31,708 nucleotides of DNA, taken from positions 1 through 31,708 of IMG/VR virus record IMGVR_UViG_3300030406_004314. One strand, 5' to 3'. The DNA is from a virus. This document shows, one piece after another, positions 6,211 to 13,127 of the stretch (position 1 is its first letter; each line of letters starts with the position of its first letter). The notes under the pieces were generated by a model. That model was not told the origin of the DNA. It saw only the letters and a list, made by a program, of their open reading frames with translations, and did not search any database. The translations under genes and the position numbers were made by a program.

Positions 6211-8600
6211 GTAGATTCGGCATAATGCGGCCCGGTCGTAATCCAACCGTCAATCGCTACGCGGGAGAAGAGCAGCCGCTTGGCAGTCCAGCGCAGACGG
6301 CAAACATTGCGGGTGCTTTTGCGGATCCGCTTGGCCTGATTGACATCTTCGGTCAATACCCAGCTTTTCCAGAAGAGGGCATGACAGTCGCGGAAATGGC
6401 GGCGGGCCCGCGATCCCCAAGCTTGGCGCAGAACATTGCAGACAAGGAATATCTGACGGCTATTATCCAGTTGGCGGGGGCAATACCTGCCATGGCGCCC
6501 GTGAGCAAGGCCGCTCGACAGGCGCTGCGTGCATATCATGGGACTCCGCATAGGTTCCCTGCCGCTCAAAGAATCCGCAACAAAGTGTCAGGCGAAACTT
6601 TTGTCGCTGAATTGGACAATCCGGTACATCGATCCATTTTAGAAGGCAAGTTCGGCGACAACTATGAGCTTGTCGGAGAGCCTAGCGATCTTGGCTTGTT
6701 TGACATGAACCGGATTGGCCAAGGCGAGGGTGCCCAAGCATTTGGTCGCGGTCTTTATTTCTCTGGCTCCGAAAATATCGCGAAAGACTATCGAGAAGAT
6801 CTCACAGGAATTACTCAAAGAATGCTCGACAATCTTCCCAATATGGAGATTGGCAAGCAGGCGGGATCAGGCAGATACGCTCTTTACGACAAAGAGACCG
6901 GATTCCTCGATACAGATTATCCTTCATTTGCGACAGAAAAAGAGGCTCAGGAGTATATCGACAACCCGCCAACGGGGGCCCTCTACTCCGTCGATCTGGA
7001 CGTTGATGAGTCAATGCTTCTGGATTACGACGCACCTCTAATCGATCAGTATTTCAAGGTAACCGATGCGGTTTTCGAAACGCCGTTTGTGAAAAAGCTC
7101 GTGAAAGCCATGGAAGAGCGAGGCGGATATGTTGACATGGCAGGCGACGTTCTCGATAACAGAGGCGTTGATGTTCCAGAAGGGGCAGATATTTATGAGC
7201 TTCTGGAAAATTCTACTTTCGAAGACATCGAAAATTTCGCCAGTAACTTCCCAGACGAATTAGGGGGTCCAGAGCAACGCGCCAGAGATCTAGCCAAACA
7301 ACTGAAAGAAGCAGGAGTGCCCGGCATTTCTTACGAGGCGGGTCGCCATAGTGGGTTTATCGGAGACGATGCCGACAAAGTAAAAAATTATGTGATCTTC
7401 GATGACGAGCTGATTAAGATCGTAGATCGGAAACGGGAGGGCGGACCAGTCATGGACCCCACGATTGACATCTTCGAGCCAGAAGAGCCCATGAATCGTC
7501 GCGAACGTGCTCAGGCACAGCGGGAAATGCTGGCCCGCGCCAACGATCCCATCTTGACACCAGCGCAGGCGGCTAACGTCGGCGGAGGATTTGCGCCCGC
7601 TGCTGGCCTTGCGGATGTGCTCGGCTTGTATCCTGCGTTTCCTGATGCAGACATGACGGTTGAGGAGATGGCTATGGGCCCGCGCTCGCCGAGCCTTATG
7701 CAGAACGTCATGGAAGGCAACCTTCTGGATTCAGCTCTGCAACTGGCGGGTGTTTTGCCTGTTATTGGGGGCGTCGCGAAAAGCGCCCGAGTGGCCCGTG
7801 GAATCCGGTCGCTGCCTATTGATGAGCAGATTCAGACCGTTGCCCGCGCAAAAGAAGGGGTCCACGGCGGAGAGTCAGTATTTGCTCCTGATCTGTTCAA
7901 GCAGACCGGCACTCAGGATGTAAGGCGAGCAGAGGAGGCGTTGAAGAGCAACCAGTCGGATTTGCAAACCATAGATCAGATGGTAGAGCGTGCCGAGTCA
8001 GTCAATACAGATTTTCAACAAAACATTGCTGACATCGCTTCAAGTAACGGCGCCAAGAAAGCAGACAAGTTCATCACGCTCCGCGACGGAAGTCCCTTTG
8101 ACGTCGAGGTGAAAACCAAAAAAAGCATAAATGAGAAAATAGAAAGAAAAGGTCTTGCGCCAAATCAGTTCACAGATGGCGTGCGCACATCTGTATACGT
8201 CGATTCTGCGGAGCAAGCCGAGAAAATTGCATCAGAGATTGGGCAAGCGTATCCGAGCATTGATCGTGGATGGCAAGTGATGCCAGAGACTGGATACTTT
8301 GATCGCAAGATGAATGTCGCAATCACGGATCCGAAAACGGGCGGCGTGATTATCGGTGAGGTTCAGATCAAGACGCCAGAGATGGCAGAGGCAGGAGTGG
8401 TGGGACACAGGTGGTACGAGATTACTCGAAAGCTGGAGGGTCGATACAACCAAGACATACCGCCGCAGAAATACAAAACTTATGTGGATGCGCGTGCTGA
8501 GCAGCAACGCATTTATGGTGGTGCTACTGAAGCAGCAGACCCGAATATCTTGGACCTGCTGCTGGAGAAGTTTAGGCTTGGGGGATTGGTGGCAAGGTAG
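6207..8600 (+). CDS. Polyvalent protein: duplicated leader, ADP-ribosyltransferase-like and RelA/SpoT-like domains
   Basis: A 797-residue multidomain protein. Residues about 32-105 and 448-525 are two copies of one leader: NIAGAFADPLGLIDIFGQYP matches NVGGGFAPAAGLADVLGLYP, and AGPRSPSLAQNI matches MGPRSPSLMQNV. After the first leader comes an ART-PolyVal-like ADP-ribosyltransferase: AYHGTPHRF (H111), GEGAQAFGRGLYF (179-185) and a closing GISYEAGRHSGF with NYVIFDDELIKI (373-408). After the second leader, residues about 635-760 resemble a RelA/SpoT nucleotide-pyrophosphokinase: KKSINEKIERKG, then TDGVRTSVYVD, MPETGYFDRKMNVAI and GEVQIKTPEMAEAG, with the Asp and Glu in the places of the metal-binding and catalytic residues. 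Polyvalent proteins of phages are often injected with DNA to act on the host; that role is inferred here. ATG 6207 overlaps the nuclease stop. Its 3' end overlaps the convergent gene by 29 bases. Confidence 0.75.
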   Translation: MSRFGIMRPGRNPTVNRYAGEEQPLGSPAQTANIAGAFADPLGLIDIFGQYPAFPEEGMTVAEMAAGPRSPSLAQNIADKEYLTAIIQLAGAIPAMAPVSKAARQALRAYHGTPHRFPAAQRIRNKVSGETFVAELDNPVHRSILEGKFGDNYELVGEPSDLGLFDMNRIGQGEGAQAFGRGLYFSGSENIAKDYREDLTGITQRMLDNLPNMEIGKQAGSGRYALYDKETGFLDTDYPSFATEKEAQEYIDNPPTGALYSVDLDVDESMLLDYDAPLIDQYFKVTDAVFETPFVKKLVKAMEERGGYVDMAGDVLDNRGVDVPEGADIYELLENSTFEDIENFASNFPDELGGPEQRARDLAKQLKEAGVPGISYEAGRHSGFIGDDADKVKNYVIFDDELIKIVDRKREGGPVMDPTIDIFEPEEPMNRRERAQAQREMLARANDPILTPAQAANVGGGFAPAAGLADVLGLYPAFPDADMTVEEMAMGPRSPSLMQNVMEGNLLDSALQLAGVLPVIGGVAKSARVARGIRSLPIDEQIQTVARAKEGVHGGESVFAPDLFKQTGTQDVRRAEEALKSNQSDLQTIDQMVERAESVNTDFQQNIADIASSNGAKKADKFITLRDGSPFDVEVKTKKSINEKIERKGLAPNQFTDGVRTSVYVDSAEQAEKIASEIGQAYPSIDRGWQVMPETGYFDRKMNVAITDPKTGGVIIGEVQIKTPEMAEAGVVGHRWYEITRKLEGRYNQDIPPQKYKTYVDARAEQQRIYGGATEAADPNILDLLLEKFRLGGLVAR

Positions 8601-8805
8601 AGCCGATCACGCCAAAGACTTCCTCGAACTTTTCTTTGGTCAGCTCTTGGCCTTCCTTGAACCAGTCAACGACATCCCGCTCGGTGACTGACTCCCACTT
8701 GTCATCGCCGTCTTCGAGTAAGAGCCCGCGAAAAAACTCGCCATAATCTACGACAACAGCGGGTTGCGTTTCCCAAGACCAGTAAGTGTCAACTTTTCCG
8801 CTCAT
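8572..8805 (-). CDS. Small acidic hypothetical protein
   Basis: A 77-residue protein with a perfect AAGGAGGT ribosome site five bases before ATG 8805, which is the main reason to accept it. It is acidic and aromatic (VDTYWSWETQPAVVVDYGEF, then ERDVVDWFKEGQELTKEKFE). I do not recognise the family. It is the last gene of the leftward accessory operon and ends 29 bases inside the convergent polyvalent gene, with no terminator visible between them. Confidence 0.7.
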   Translation of the reverse strand: MSGKVDTYWSWETQPAVVVDYGEFFRGLLLEDGDDKWESVTERDVVDWFKEGQELTKEKFEEVFGVIGSTLPPIPQA

Positions 8806-8842
8806 GTGTTACCTCCTTGAACATTCTATCACGGCGCACCAT

Positions 8843-9010
8843 TTACGCTCTAGGCGTATATTTTTTGCGCAGCACTTTGCAGGCGGCTTCAAGCCGTCGC
8901 TCTTCTTCGTCGGTGTTGTGCCACCTGTGCATCGAAAGAGCCTTGTGCATATTTTTCAGAAAAACACCATTCGTGCGGCCGATGATTTTCTTCGCTTCTT
9001 CGTTGGTCAT
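8843..9010 (-). CDS. Small basic helical hypothetical protein
   Basis: 55 residues starting at ATG 9010, which shares a base with the TAA stop of the upstream gene (TAATG). An upstream in-frame ATG at 9058 lies inside that gene and gives an unrelated leader, so it is rejected. The sequence begins MTNEEAKKIIGRTNGVFLKN and continues with a charged helix (EEERRLEAACKVLRKKY). Family not recognised; the tight coupling suggests it is co-expressed with its neighbours. Confidence 0.6.
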   Translation of the reverse strand: MTNEEAKKIIGRTNGVFLKNMHKALSMHRWHNTDEEERRLEAACKVLRKKYTPRA

Positions 9011-9597
9011 TAGTGTCCATACCCCCATGCAGTTCGGTGCTTCGGCTTTCCATCCCACTTGTGAGCACTGGAGTAGCTGCTGATTCGGAAAGAGCCATAC
9101 TCATTCACCATTTTGTCGAATGGCTCACCAATATAGGCTAAGGGAACTGCGACCACGTTTTCGTAGGTAGTGTGATCATCAACAACTCGTGACCCAACCT
9201 CGATCAAGGTCACTTTGTGGCCCGTCTTTCCGATGACTTTGTAAAAATCGACGTTGGTCTGATCGTAGCCCCAAGAGCAGTAGTAGATGTCGCCGACGTT
9301 GACCGCTTCAGCCGCCGCAGCTTTCTTGGCCTTCGCGGCCGCTTTGGCTTCGGCCTTCTTCAGCAGATGGGCCTCGTAGTTTGCGATGAAGCATTCTATG
9401 TAAGCCTTCATGTTTTCGACAGTTGAAAAAATAATGTTGAAAGTAGGCTTGACTGCCTTGCCTTTCCAACCAACGGCGGCATAACCGAGGCCGTTGTAGT
9501 TTTCGAAAGTCCGAGTGTAAATCTCGATCCCGCCGTCGCACGCGAGAATCTTCTCGTCGTACTCTTTGGGAATCCAGCACTGTCTAGTCTTCTTCAT
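9010..9597 (-). CDS. Conserved phage/plasmid protein (SWGYDQTNVDFYKV motif), function unknown
   Basis: 195 residues from ATG 9597, which has AGGGAGA six bases upstream; ATG 9651 lies before that site. The N-terminal half (IPKEYDEKILACDGGIEIYT, then YNGLGYAAVGWKGKAVKP) is followed by an Ala/Lys-rich helix (residues about 80-100). A C-terminal domain with YCSWGYDQTNVDFYKVIGKT then follows. I recognise that last motif from many phage and plasmid proteins of unknown function, usually encoded among anti-host or accessory genes. A promoter-like site carrying the shared CGACACG element lies just upstream (9642-9670). Confidence 0.75.
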   Translation of the reverse strand: MKKTRQCWIPKEYDEKILACDGGIEIYTRTFENYNGLGYAAVGWKGKAVKPTFNIIFSTVENMKAYIECFIANYEAHLLKKAEAKAAAKAKKAAAAEAVNVGDIYYCSWGYDQTNVDFYKVIGKTGHKVTLIEVGSRVVDDHTTYENVVAVPLAYIGEPFDKMVNEYGSFRISSYSSAHKWDGKPKHRTAWGYGH

Positions 9598-9641
9598 ATC
9601 AATCTCCCTGTTTCGGTCAGGACCACCCCAACCACAATAGA

Positions 9642-9670
9642 ATTGTCTCACCTTTCCGTGTCGATGTCTA
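9642..9670 (-). promoter_or_regulatory. Predicted promoter with shared CGACACG element (copy 1)
   Basis: On the minus strand, TAGACA (9665-9670) and GACAAT (9642-9647) are 17 bases apart, with GACATCGACACGG spanning the -35 box and spacer. The 17 bases at 9651-9667 are identical to 11955-11971. It lies 45 bases upstream of the gene starting at 9597. Confidence 0.55.
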
Positions 9671-9690
9671 CACTTTTATACAAGTTTTTT

Positions 9691-10863
9691 TCAGTGTTTT
9701 GTCTTACCTTTTAGGTCGTAATCGTGAAGAATCGTGCCAAGTGAGGCGTCCCCAACCCACTGCTCGGCAATCCAGCGCTTAGTGACAAGCCCGTTCTTGT
9801 GGACCTTGCGGCGCCAATGTCCGCGACGATAGTGGCGTCGCTTCTTCCTGCCGCAACCCGAGAAAATCTTTTCGTACTGTGTGGTGCCTCGCGGCTTCGG
9901 AAGATCCAGCTCGACGGTGCGCAGCTCATTGCGCGGCACCGGCCTGCCCCATGCGATGCGCCGTGCTTGCGAGGATTCTGTATCGCGCTCGATAATCGTG
10001 TGCGTGTAGTTGATGAGTCCGAGCGTGGCTATCATCAGAACTGGCGCATACTTCCATGCGTCCAAAGACTGGCGTTGCGCCTCCGCTACTCGCTCAGGGT
10101 CGAAGCCTAGCGAATGCCTATTGAAAGCGTGTTTGCCAAAATACAGGTCTGGGCAAAAAACAATGTGCTCATTGAATCTCAAGTGCCAAGGGTCTCTTTT
10201 TGGCTCGCCCGTTTCATCGTCATACCAGCCATGATGAATACAATAAGGATCCCCGAAAAAAGTTAGCGCGGACAACGCGAGTTGAGAATCCCTCATGGCT
10301 TCAAGTGTCTTCTCGACCACTTCCCCTGTCTTTTCATCACGCCGAACAAGAAGGGTGTGATCTATCGGAGACTTAGGATCAAACGCGAACGAAAGAGGAT
10401 TTGCTTTTAAAAATCCATCAGGCGCCAAATGATATTGATTGATTAAATAAAAATCGAAGTTCGGCCTCTTGTTGATGTGGAAGCCAACGGTAAGATCGTT
10501 GACGCCATTCAGAACGCGCTCGTCAACGGTAGCGCCATCAGGCAAGAGGCCGATCTCATTAATCATCTGCACTTGCGTGCGAGCCAAATCAGAAGCGTTA
10601 GTCTCGATCCACATATTCTCGAAAGGCGGTATCGCCTCTGAAAACATCTCCCACAATTTTTTGGGCGGCATCATCGAAGCCGTGACGATGTGCTTGTGCA
10701 TCGAATCACGCATGATGAATTTTTGAGCGCCGAGCAAGTCACGCCTGAGCATACTCGCATCTGCCTTCAAGTATTTGTCTTGGATCTCCCTGATGTACGG
10801 ATCGTTAAAAGCACGCTTCGGCTTATGCAACCCCGCAACCAGCAGATTAAAAAGATCAGACAC
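9691..10863 (-). CDS. Large phage accessory protein with AcrVA2-like C-terminal motif
   Basis: 390 residues from a GTG at 10863 that overlaps the upstream stop; the ATG at 10980 lies far inside the upstream gene. The N-terminal half is helical (LHKPKRAFNDPYIREIQDKY, then MPPKKLWEMFSEAIPPFENM), followed by alternating strands (MWIETN; DLTVGFHINKRPNFDFYLIN). The C-terminus reads KKRRHYRRGHWRRK, then EQWVGDASLGTILHDYDLK. The RRGHWR and GDASLG..HDY pair is, from memory, common in phage proteins of alphaproteobacterial origin. The RRGHW part also occurs at the same place in AcrVA2, the anti-Cas12a protein that lowers Cas12a synthesis. A relation to AcrVA2 is inferred only from this motif and overall length. 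Neighbours (SprT-like protease, DUF7694) are also accessory genes. Confidence 0.6.
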   Translation of the reverse strand: MSDLFNLLVAGLHKPKRAFNDPYIREIQDKYLKADASMLRRDLLGAQKFIMRDSMHKHIVTASMMPPKKLWEMFSEAIPPFENMWIETNASDLARTQVQMINEIGLLPDGATVDERVLNGVNDLTVGFHINKRPNFDFYLINQYHLAPDGFLKANPLSFAFDPKSPIDHTLLVRRDEKTGEVVEKTLEAMRDSQLALSALTFFGDPYCIHHGWYDDETGEPKRDPWHLRFNEHIVFCPDLYFGKHAFNRHSLGFDPERVAEAQRQSLDAWKYAPVLMIATLGLINYTHTIIERDTESSQARRIAWGRPVPRNELRTVELDLPKPRGTTQYEKIFSGCGRKKRRHYRRGHWRRKVHKNGLVTKRWIAEQWVGDASLGTILHDYDLKGKTKH

Positions 10864-11368
10864 TAACCTCTCCCCGCTGCTCGATGGATTCGGTGTAATC
10901 GACATCCCGCATTCCGTAACCAATTGGGAGCCTGATGTCTGCGGGAAACACCCAAAGGTGGAAGACGTTCGCAGTGTCATGGAGCACGTCTTCTTGCGGA
11001 TAGATTTCTACGCCTTGCCGATGCTCGCCGCACAAATCATTCTTGATGGCTTGGAAATCTCGCCAGTCGATCAGATGGCTTTCGCCATTGTCGATTCGGA
11101 TCGATAGCCAAGTGGTGCCCTCGAACATTTCGTTGTGGCAGAGACCGTCACCCACTTTGATTTCCTGACTGACAACCTTGTAGCGGCCGCAGTCCGAATA
11201 CCACACGTCGGCGTTGCGCAAATCGTTGCACCGAGACTTAGCCTTCTCTCGCGGGAACCCCTTGCTCATCAACATCTTGATGAACGCTTTCGGCTTGAGG
11301 CCGTGCTGTTGCAGACCGTTGCACCTGCGGGTCCAGCCGCCAAAGCGGGAAGAGGGTAAAGTAGTCAT
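10856..11368 (-). CDS. DUF7694-like phage protein
   Basis: 170 residues with AAGGAGG four bases before ATG 11368, which overlaps the stop of the metalloprotease gene (ATGA). Residues 1-50 are a basic helical segment (RRCNGLQQHGLKPKAFIKML). The rest matches, from memory, DUF7694: WYSDCGRYKVVSQEI, WLSIRIDNGE, HLIDWRDFQAIKNDLCG, VEIYPQEDVLHDTANVFHLW and a final LPIGYGMRDV. Members are widespread small proteins of phages and mobile elements with no known role. The usual member lacks the N-terminal helical part, so this may be a two-domain version. Confidence 0.7.
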   Translation of the reverse strand: MTTLPSSRFGGWTRRCNGLQQHGLKPKAFIKMLMSKGFPREKAKSRCNDLRNADVWYSDCGRYKVVSQEIKVGDGLCHNEMFEGTTWLSIRIDNGESHLIDWRDFQAIKNDLCGEHRQGVEIYPQEDVLHDTANVFHLWVFPADIRLPIGYGMRDVDYTESIEQRGEVSV

Positions 11369-11919
11369 GCCGCCTCCTTGACGTCATTGTTTAGAAACAC
11401 CGGATTGACAACTCGCGCTCGAAGGATTCGATAGATGTCTTTGAACCCATCGCCGTGCGGCCTTTTGTAAGACTTCTTCAGCCATCGAGTGCAAGGGCCG
11501 TATCGATACTGAACGTGGTGCGCCACTTCGTGGGCAACAGTCGCGGCGATGACCGCCTCAACATCGTCAGTCTTGAACGCTCCGATCACGGGATCGTTTT
11601 CGAAAGCCTTGTACTCGTGGAACTTGCCGACCTTGGCTTCTCGGTGAGCCATCTTGATGTCGATGTTGATCTTGTAACAGCCACCGTTAGAAACCTGTCC
11701 GCTGCCTTTGCAGTAAACATCAATGTTGTCGATCATGTCGGCATACTTGATTGGCTTCTCGCGGCCCGCGATAAAAGCCTCACGCCAACCGTCGAAATTG
11801 TCAGCGATCTCATAGTCTTTTTTCGCCAGCTCCTTGAGACACTTCTTGACCCACTTGGCAACCAAGTTCCGCTCAGCGACGCCGACGTTCTTGGCTTTGG
11901 CGATTCGCAATTTCATCAT
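11365..11919 (-). CDS. SprT-like zinc metalloprotease
   Basis: 184 residues from ATG 11919, with AAAGGAGA four bases upstream. The zincin motif HEVAHH places zinc ligands at H130 and H134 with catalytic E131. A third ligand is supplied by H155 in HGDGFKDIYRILR, an arrangement like SprT/Wss1-type proteases that cleave proteins bound or crosslinked to DNA. The N-terminal half (ERNLVAKWVKKCLKELAKKD, then GWREAFIAGREKP and CYKINIDIKMAHRE) is typical of phage members. It is the first gene of a five-gene leftward operon, about 30 bases downstream of a predicted promoter. The substrate (host DNA-binding proteins, or DNA-protein crosslinks on phage DNA) is unknown. Confidence 0.72.
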   Translation of the reverse strand: MMKLRIAKAKNVGVAERNLVAKWVKKCLKELAKKDYEIADNFDGWREAFIAGREKPIKYADMIDNIDVYCKGSGQVSNGGCYKINIDIKMAHREAKVGKFHEYKAFENDPVIGAFKTDDVEAVIAATVAHEVAHHVQYRYGPCTRWLKKSYKRPHGDGFKDIYRILRARVVNPVFLNNDVKEAA

Positions 11920-11946
11920 TTATCTCCTTTCCCAACCAACAAACCC

Positions 11947-11975
11947 ATTCTAGCCCTTTCCGTGTCGATGTGCAA
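11947..11975 (-). promoter_or_regulatory. Predicted promoter with shared CGACACG element (copy 2)
   Basis: On the minus strand, TTGCAC (11970-11975) and TAGAAT (11947-11952) are separated by 17 bases, with CACATCGACACGG across the box and spacer. It drives the operon starting at 11919 and has the best -10 match of the two leftward copies. Confidence 0.6.
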
Positions 11976-12042
11976 CCCCTTACACAAATAAATGTAGGGT
12001 GTGCGAATGTGAATATTTCACAATTACTTTTGTAGAAAGTTG

Positions 12043-12071
12043 TAGACAACGACACGGGGATATGAGAGACT
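12043..12071 (+). promoter_or_regulatory. Predicted promoter or operator with shared CGACACG element (copy 3)
   Basis: TAGACA (12043-12048) is followed by ACGACACGG, and GAGACT falls 17 bases later at 12066-12071, a poor -10. GACAACGACACGG aligns with the other three copies. It faces right, toward the gene at 12115, and is divergent from copy 2 within a 195-base gap. Confidence 0.45.
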
Positions 12072-12114
12072 GTACTTGAAGTCGAGGGGGTCTCGACATT
12101 GACAAGGAGGCGAG

Positions 12115-12357
12115 ATGATCAAAGCGGCAAAGAAGGACGGGCCAGTTCTGAACATTGACAGACTGGTCCGTTCCGCCGCGAGAGATGAAGAGTATTGCTC
12201 TTTCATTCTCGACGGGATCGGACTGGTGGATGGCAGCGACTACAGCATCGAATGGTTCGATTGGTTTTGGGACGAAGAGGTCGCGAAGTCTGACCTCACT
12301 GTCAAAGAGTTTTGCTTGGTCTGGAAGGCCAAGCTCGCGAAAGGAGAAGCGGCATGA
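12115..12357 (+). CDS. Small acidic hypothetical protein
   Basis: 80 residues with AAGGAGG four bases before ATG 12115. The protein has an aromatic stretch (SIEWFDWFWDEEVAKS) and ends KLAKGEAA. Family not recognised. It is the first gene of a rightward run of small genes, and its stop overlaps the next start. The junction sequence (12339-12358) is repeated exactly at the end of the following gene. Confidence 0.65.
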   Translation: MIKAAKKDGPVLNIDRLVRSAARDEEYCSFILDGIGLVDGSDYSIEWFDWFWDEEVAKSDLTVKEFCLVWKAKLAKGEAA

Positions 12358-12358
12358 A
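12339..12358 (+). repeat. 20-base gene-junction repeat, copy A
   Basis: The junction holding the ribosome site GAAAGGAG, the last codons (Gly-Glu-Ala-Ala) and the overlapping stop/start is identical over 20 bases to 12515-12534. Confidence 0.8.
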
Positions 12359-12533
12359 GGTAATCGAAATCAAAAAAAATGACGGTGGTGGAGTTGACCT
12401 GCTTGTTGGCAACAACGAGTACGACAAAAAGTATATAAGCACTGGCCCGGCGGAACGCTCTGAAAAGTTTTGGATTGACCTCATTAACGAGGCCCACAAC
12501 GCTCTCGATATTCTGAAAGGAGAAGCGGCATGA
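12354..12533 (+). CDS. Small hypothetical protein
   Basis: 59 residues from ATG 12354, which overlaps the previous stop as ATGA and has AAAGGAG upstream. An ATG at 12312 in this frame is inside the preceding gene and is rejected. It starts MKVIEIKKNDGGGVDLLVGN, which looks beta-rich, and ends in a helix (FWIDLINEAHNALDILKG). Family not recognised. Confidence 0.62.
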   Translation: MKVIEIKKNDGGGVDLLVGNNEYDKKYISTGPAERSEKFWIDLINEAHNALDILKGEAA

Positions 12534-12534
12534 A
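12515..12534 (+). repeat. 20-base gene-junction repeat, copy B
   Basis: Exact copy of 12339-12358, again providing the ribosome site, the Gly-Glu-Ala-Ala ending of one gene and the overlapping ATGA start of the next. Confidence 0.8.
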
Positions 12535-12763
12535 AAACTTAATCGGCAAAGAGGTGATCGGCAACTTCGGCGCCTGCTGGCGGATATGCGAAGGTGTGAT
12601 TGCGGGGGCAAAAGTTTCTGATGACTGTGCCCACCGCGAGGTACTGGTGAACTGGGATTACGGCGATAACGAGTGGATCCGACTGCTTGACATCAAAAAG
12701 CCCGACGAAAGAACTGCCAACGGATCTCCGATTGGCATCTTTTGGAAAATGGAGGCGATATGA
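12530..12763 (+). CDS. Small hypothetical protein, beta-rich
   Basis: 77 residues; ATG 12530 overlaps the previous stop and uses the repeated AAAGGAG. The sequence IGKEVIGNFGACWRICEGVI, then REVLVNWDYGDNEWIRLLDI, reads like a small SH3- or KOW-type barrel. That is a fold guess from hydrophobic pattern only. The stop overlaps the next start. Confidence 0.6.
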   Translation: MKNLIGKEVIGNFGACWRICEGVIAGAKVSDDCAHREVLVNWDYGDNEWIRLLDIKKPDERTANGSPIGIFWKMEAI

Positions 12764-13062
12764 ATATCGACGCACTGATGGAAGACGCATATAACTATAT
12801 GCCCAACTTCGACAAGGTGAACTTTGCGAAGTTCAAGACTGCAAAGGCGGCGGCGAACGCCGCTTACAAAGCGCTGGTCAAGGACTGCAAGTTGCACGAC
12901 ATGGACCCAGACTACGAAGTCTACAAACGGGAAGAGGATGGCTACCTGCGAGTCGGCTGGGAATCTGGTCCTTACGAGTGGGCAGTCAAGCGATTCGTCA
13001 ATGGTCCTTGGGGATACGCCGAGCCGTATTACTCTTTCGACTTCTGCTTTTATGACGAGTAA
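12760..13062 (+). CDS. Small hypothetical protein (CKLHDMD motif)
   Basis: 100 residues from ATG 12760, with GGAGG five bases upstream and an ATGA overlap with the previous gene; ATG 12742 precedes the ribosome site and is rejected. An Ala-rich helix (KTAKAAANAAYKALVKDCKL) is followed by HDMDPDYEVYKREEDGYLRV and an aromatic end. CKLHDMD recurs as CKLHDID in the gene at 13817, so the two may be distant paralogues. Function unknown. Confidence 0.65.
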   Translation: MNIDALMEDAYNYMPNFDKVNFAKFKTAKAAANAAYKALVKDCKLHDMDPDYEVYKREEDGYLRVGWESGPYEWAVKRFVNGPWGYAEPYYSFDFCFYDE

Positions 13063-13066
13063 CTGT

Positions 13067-13095
13067 TTGCACAACGACACGCAGTTTGCTATTAT
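13067..13095 (+). promoter_or_regulatory. Predicted promoter with shared CGACACG element (copy 4)
   Basis: TTGCAC (13067-13072) and TATTAT (13090-13095) are 17 bases apart, with CACAACGACACG at the box-spacer junction. It lies 33 bases before the (p)ppGpp hydrolase gene, implying that this gene has its own promoter. Confidence 0.6.
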
Positions 13096-13127
13096 TGGGA
13101 TGCAAGTTCAACAGGGAGGGAATTGTT

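Noticed and set aside
6195-6569. Minus-strand frame at the start of the polyvalent gene
   Set aside because: Antisense shadow; the plus frame shows conserved leader and ART motifs.
8820-8880. Promoter for the gene starting at 8805
   Set aside because: A TAGAAT is present on the minus strand but there is no acceptable -35 box at 16-18 bases. The gene is probably read from the upstream operon.
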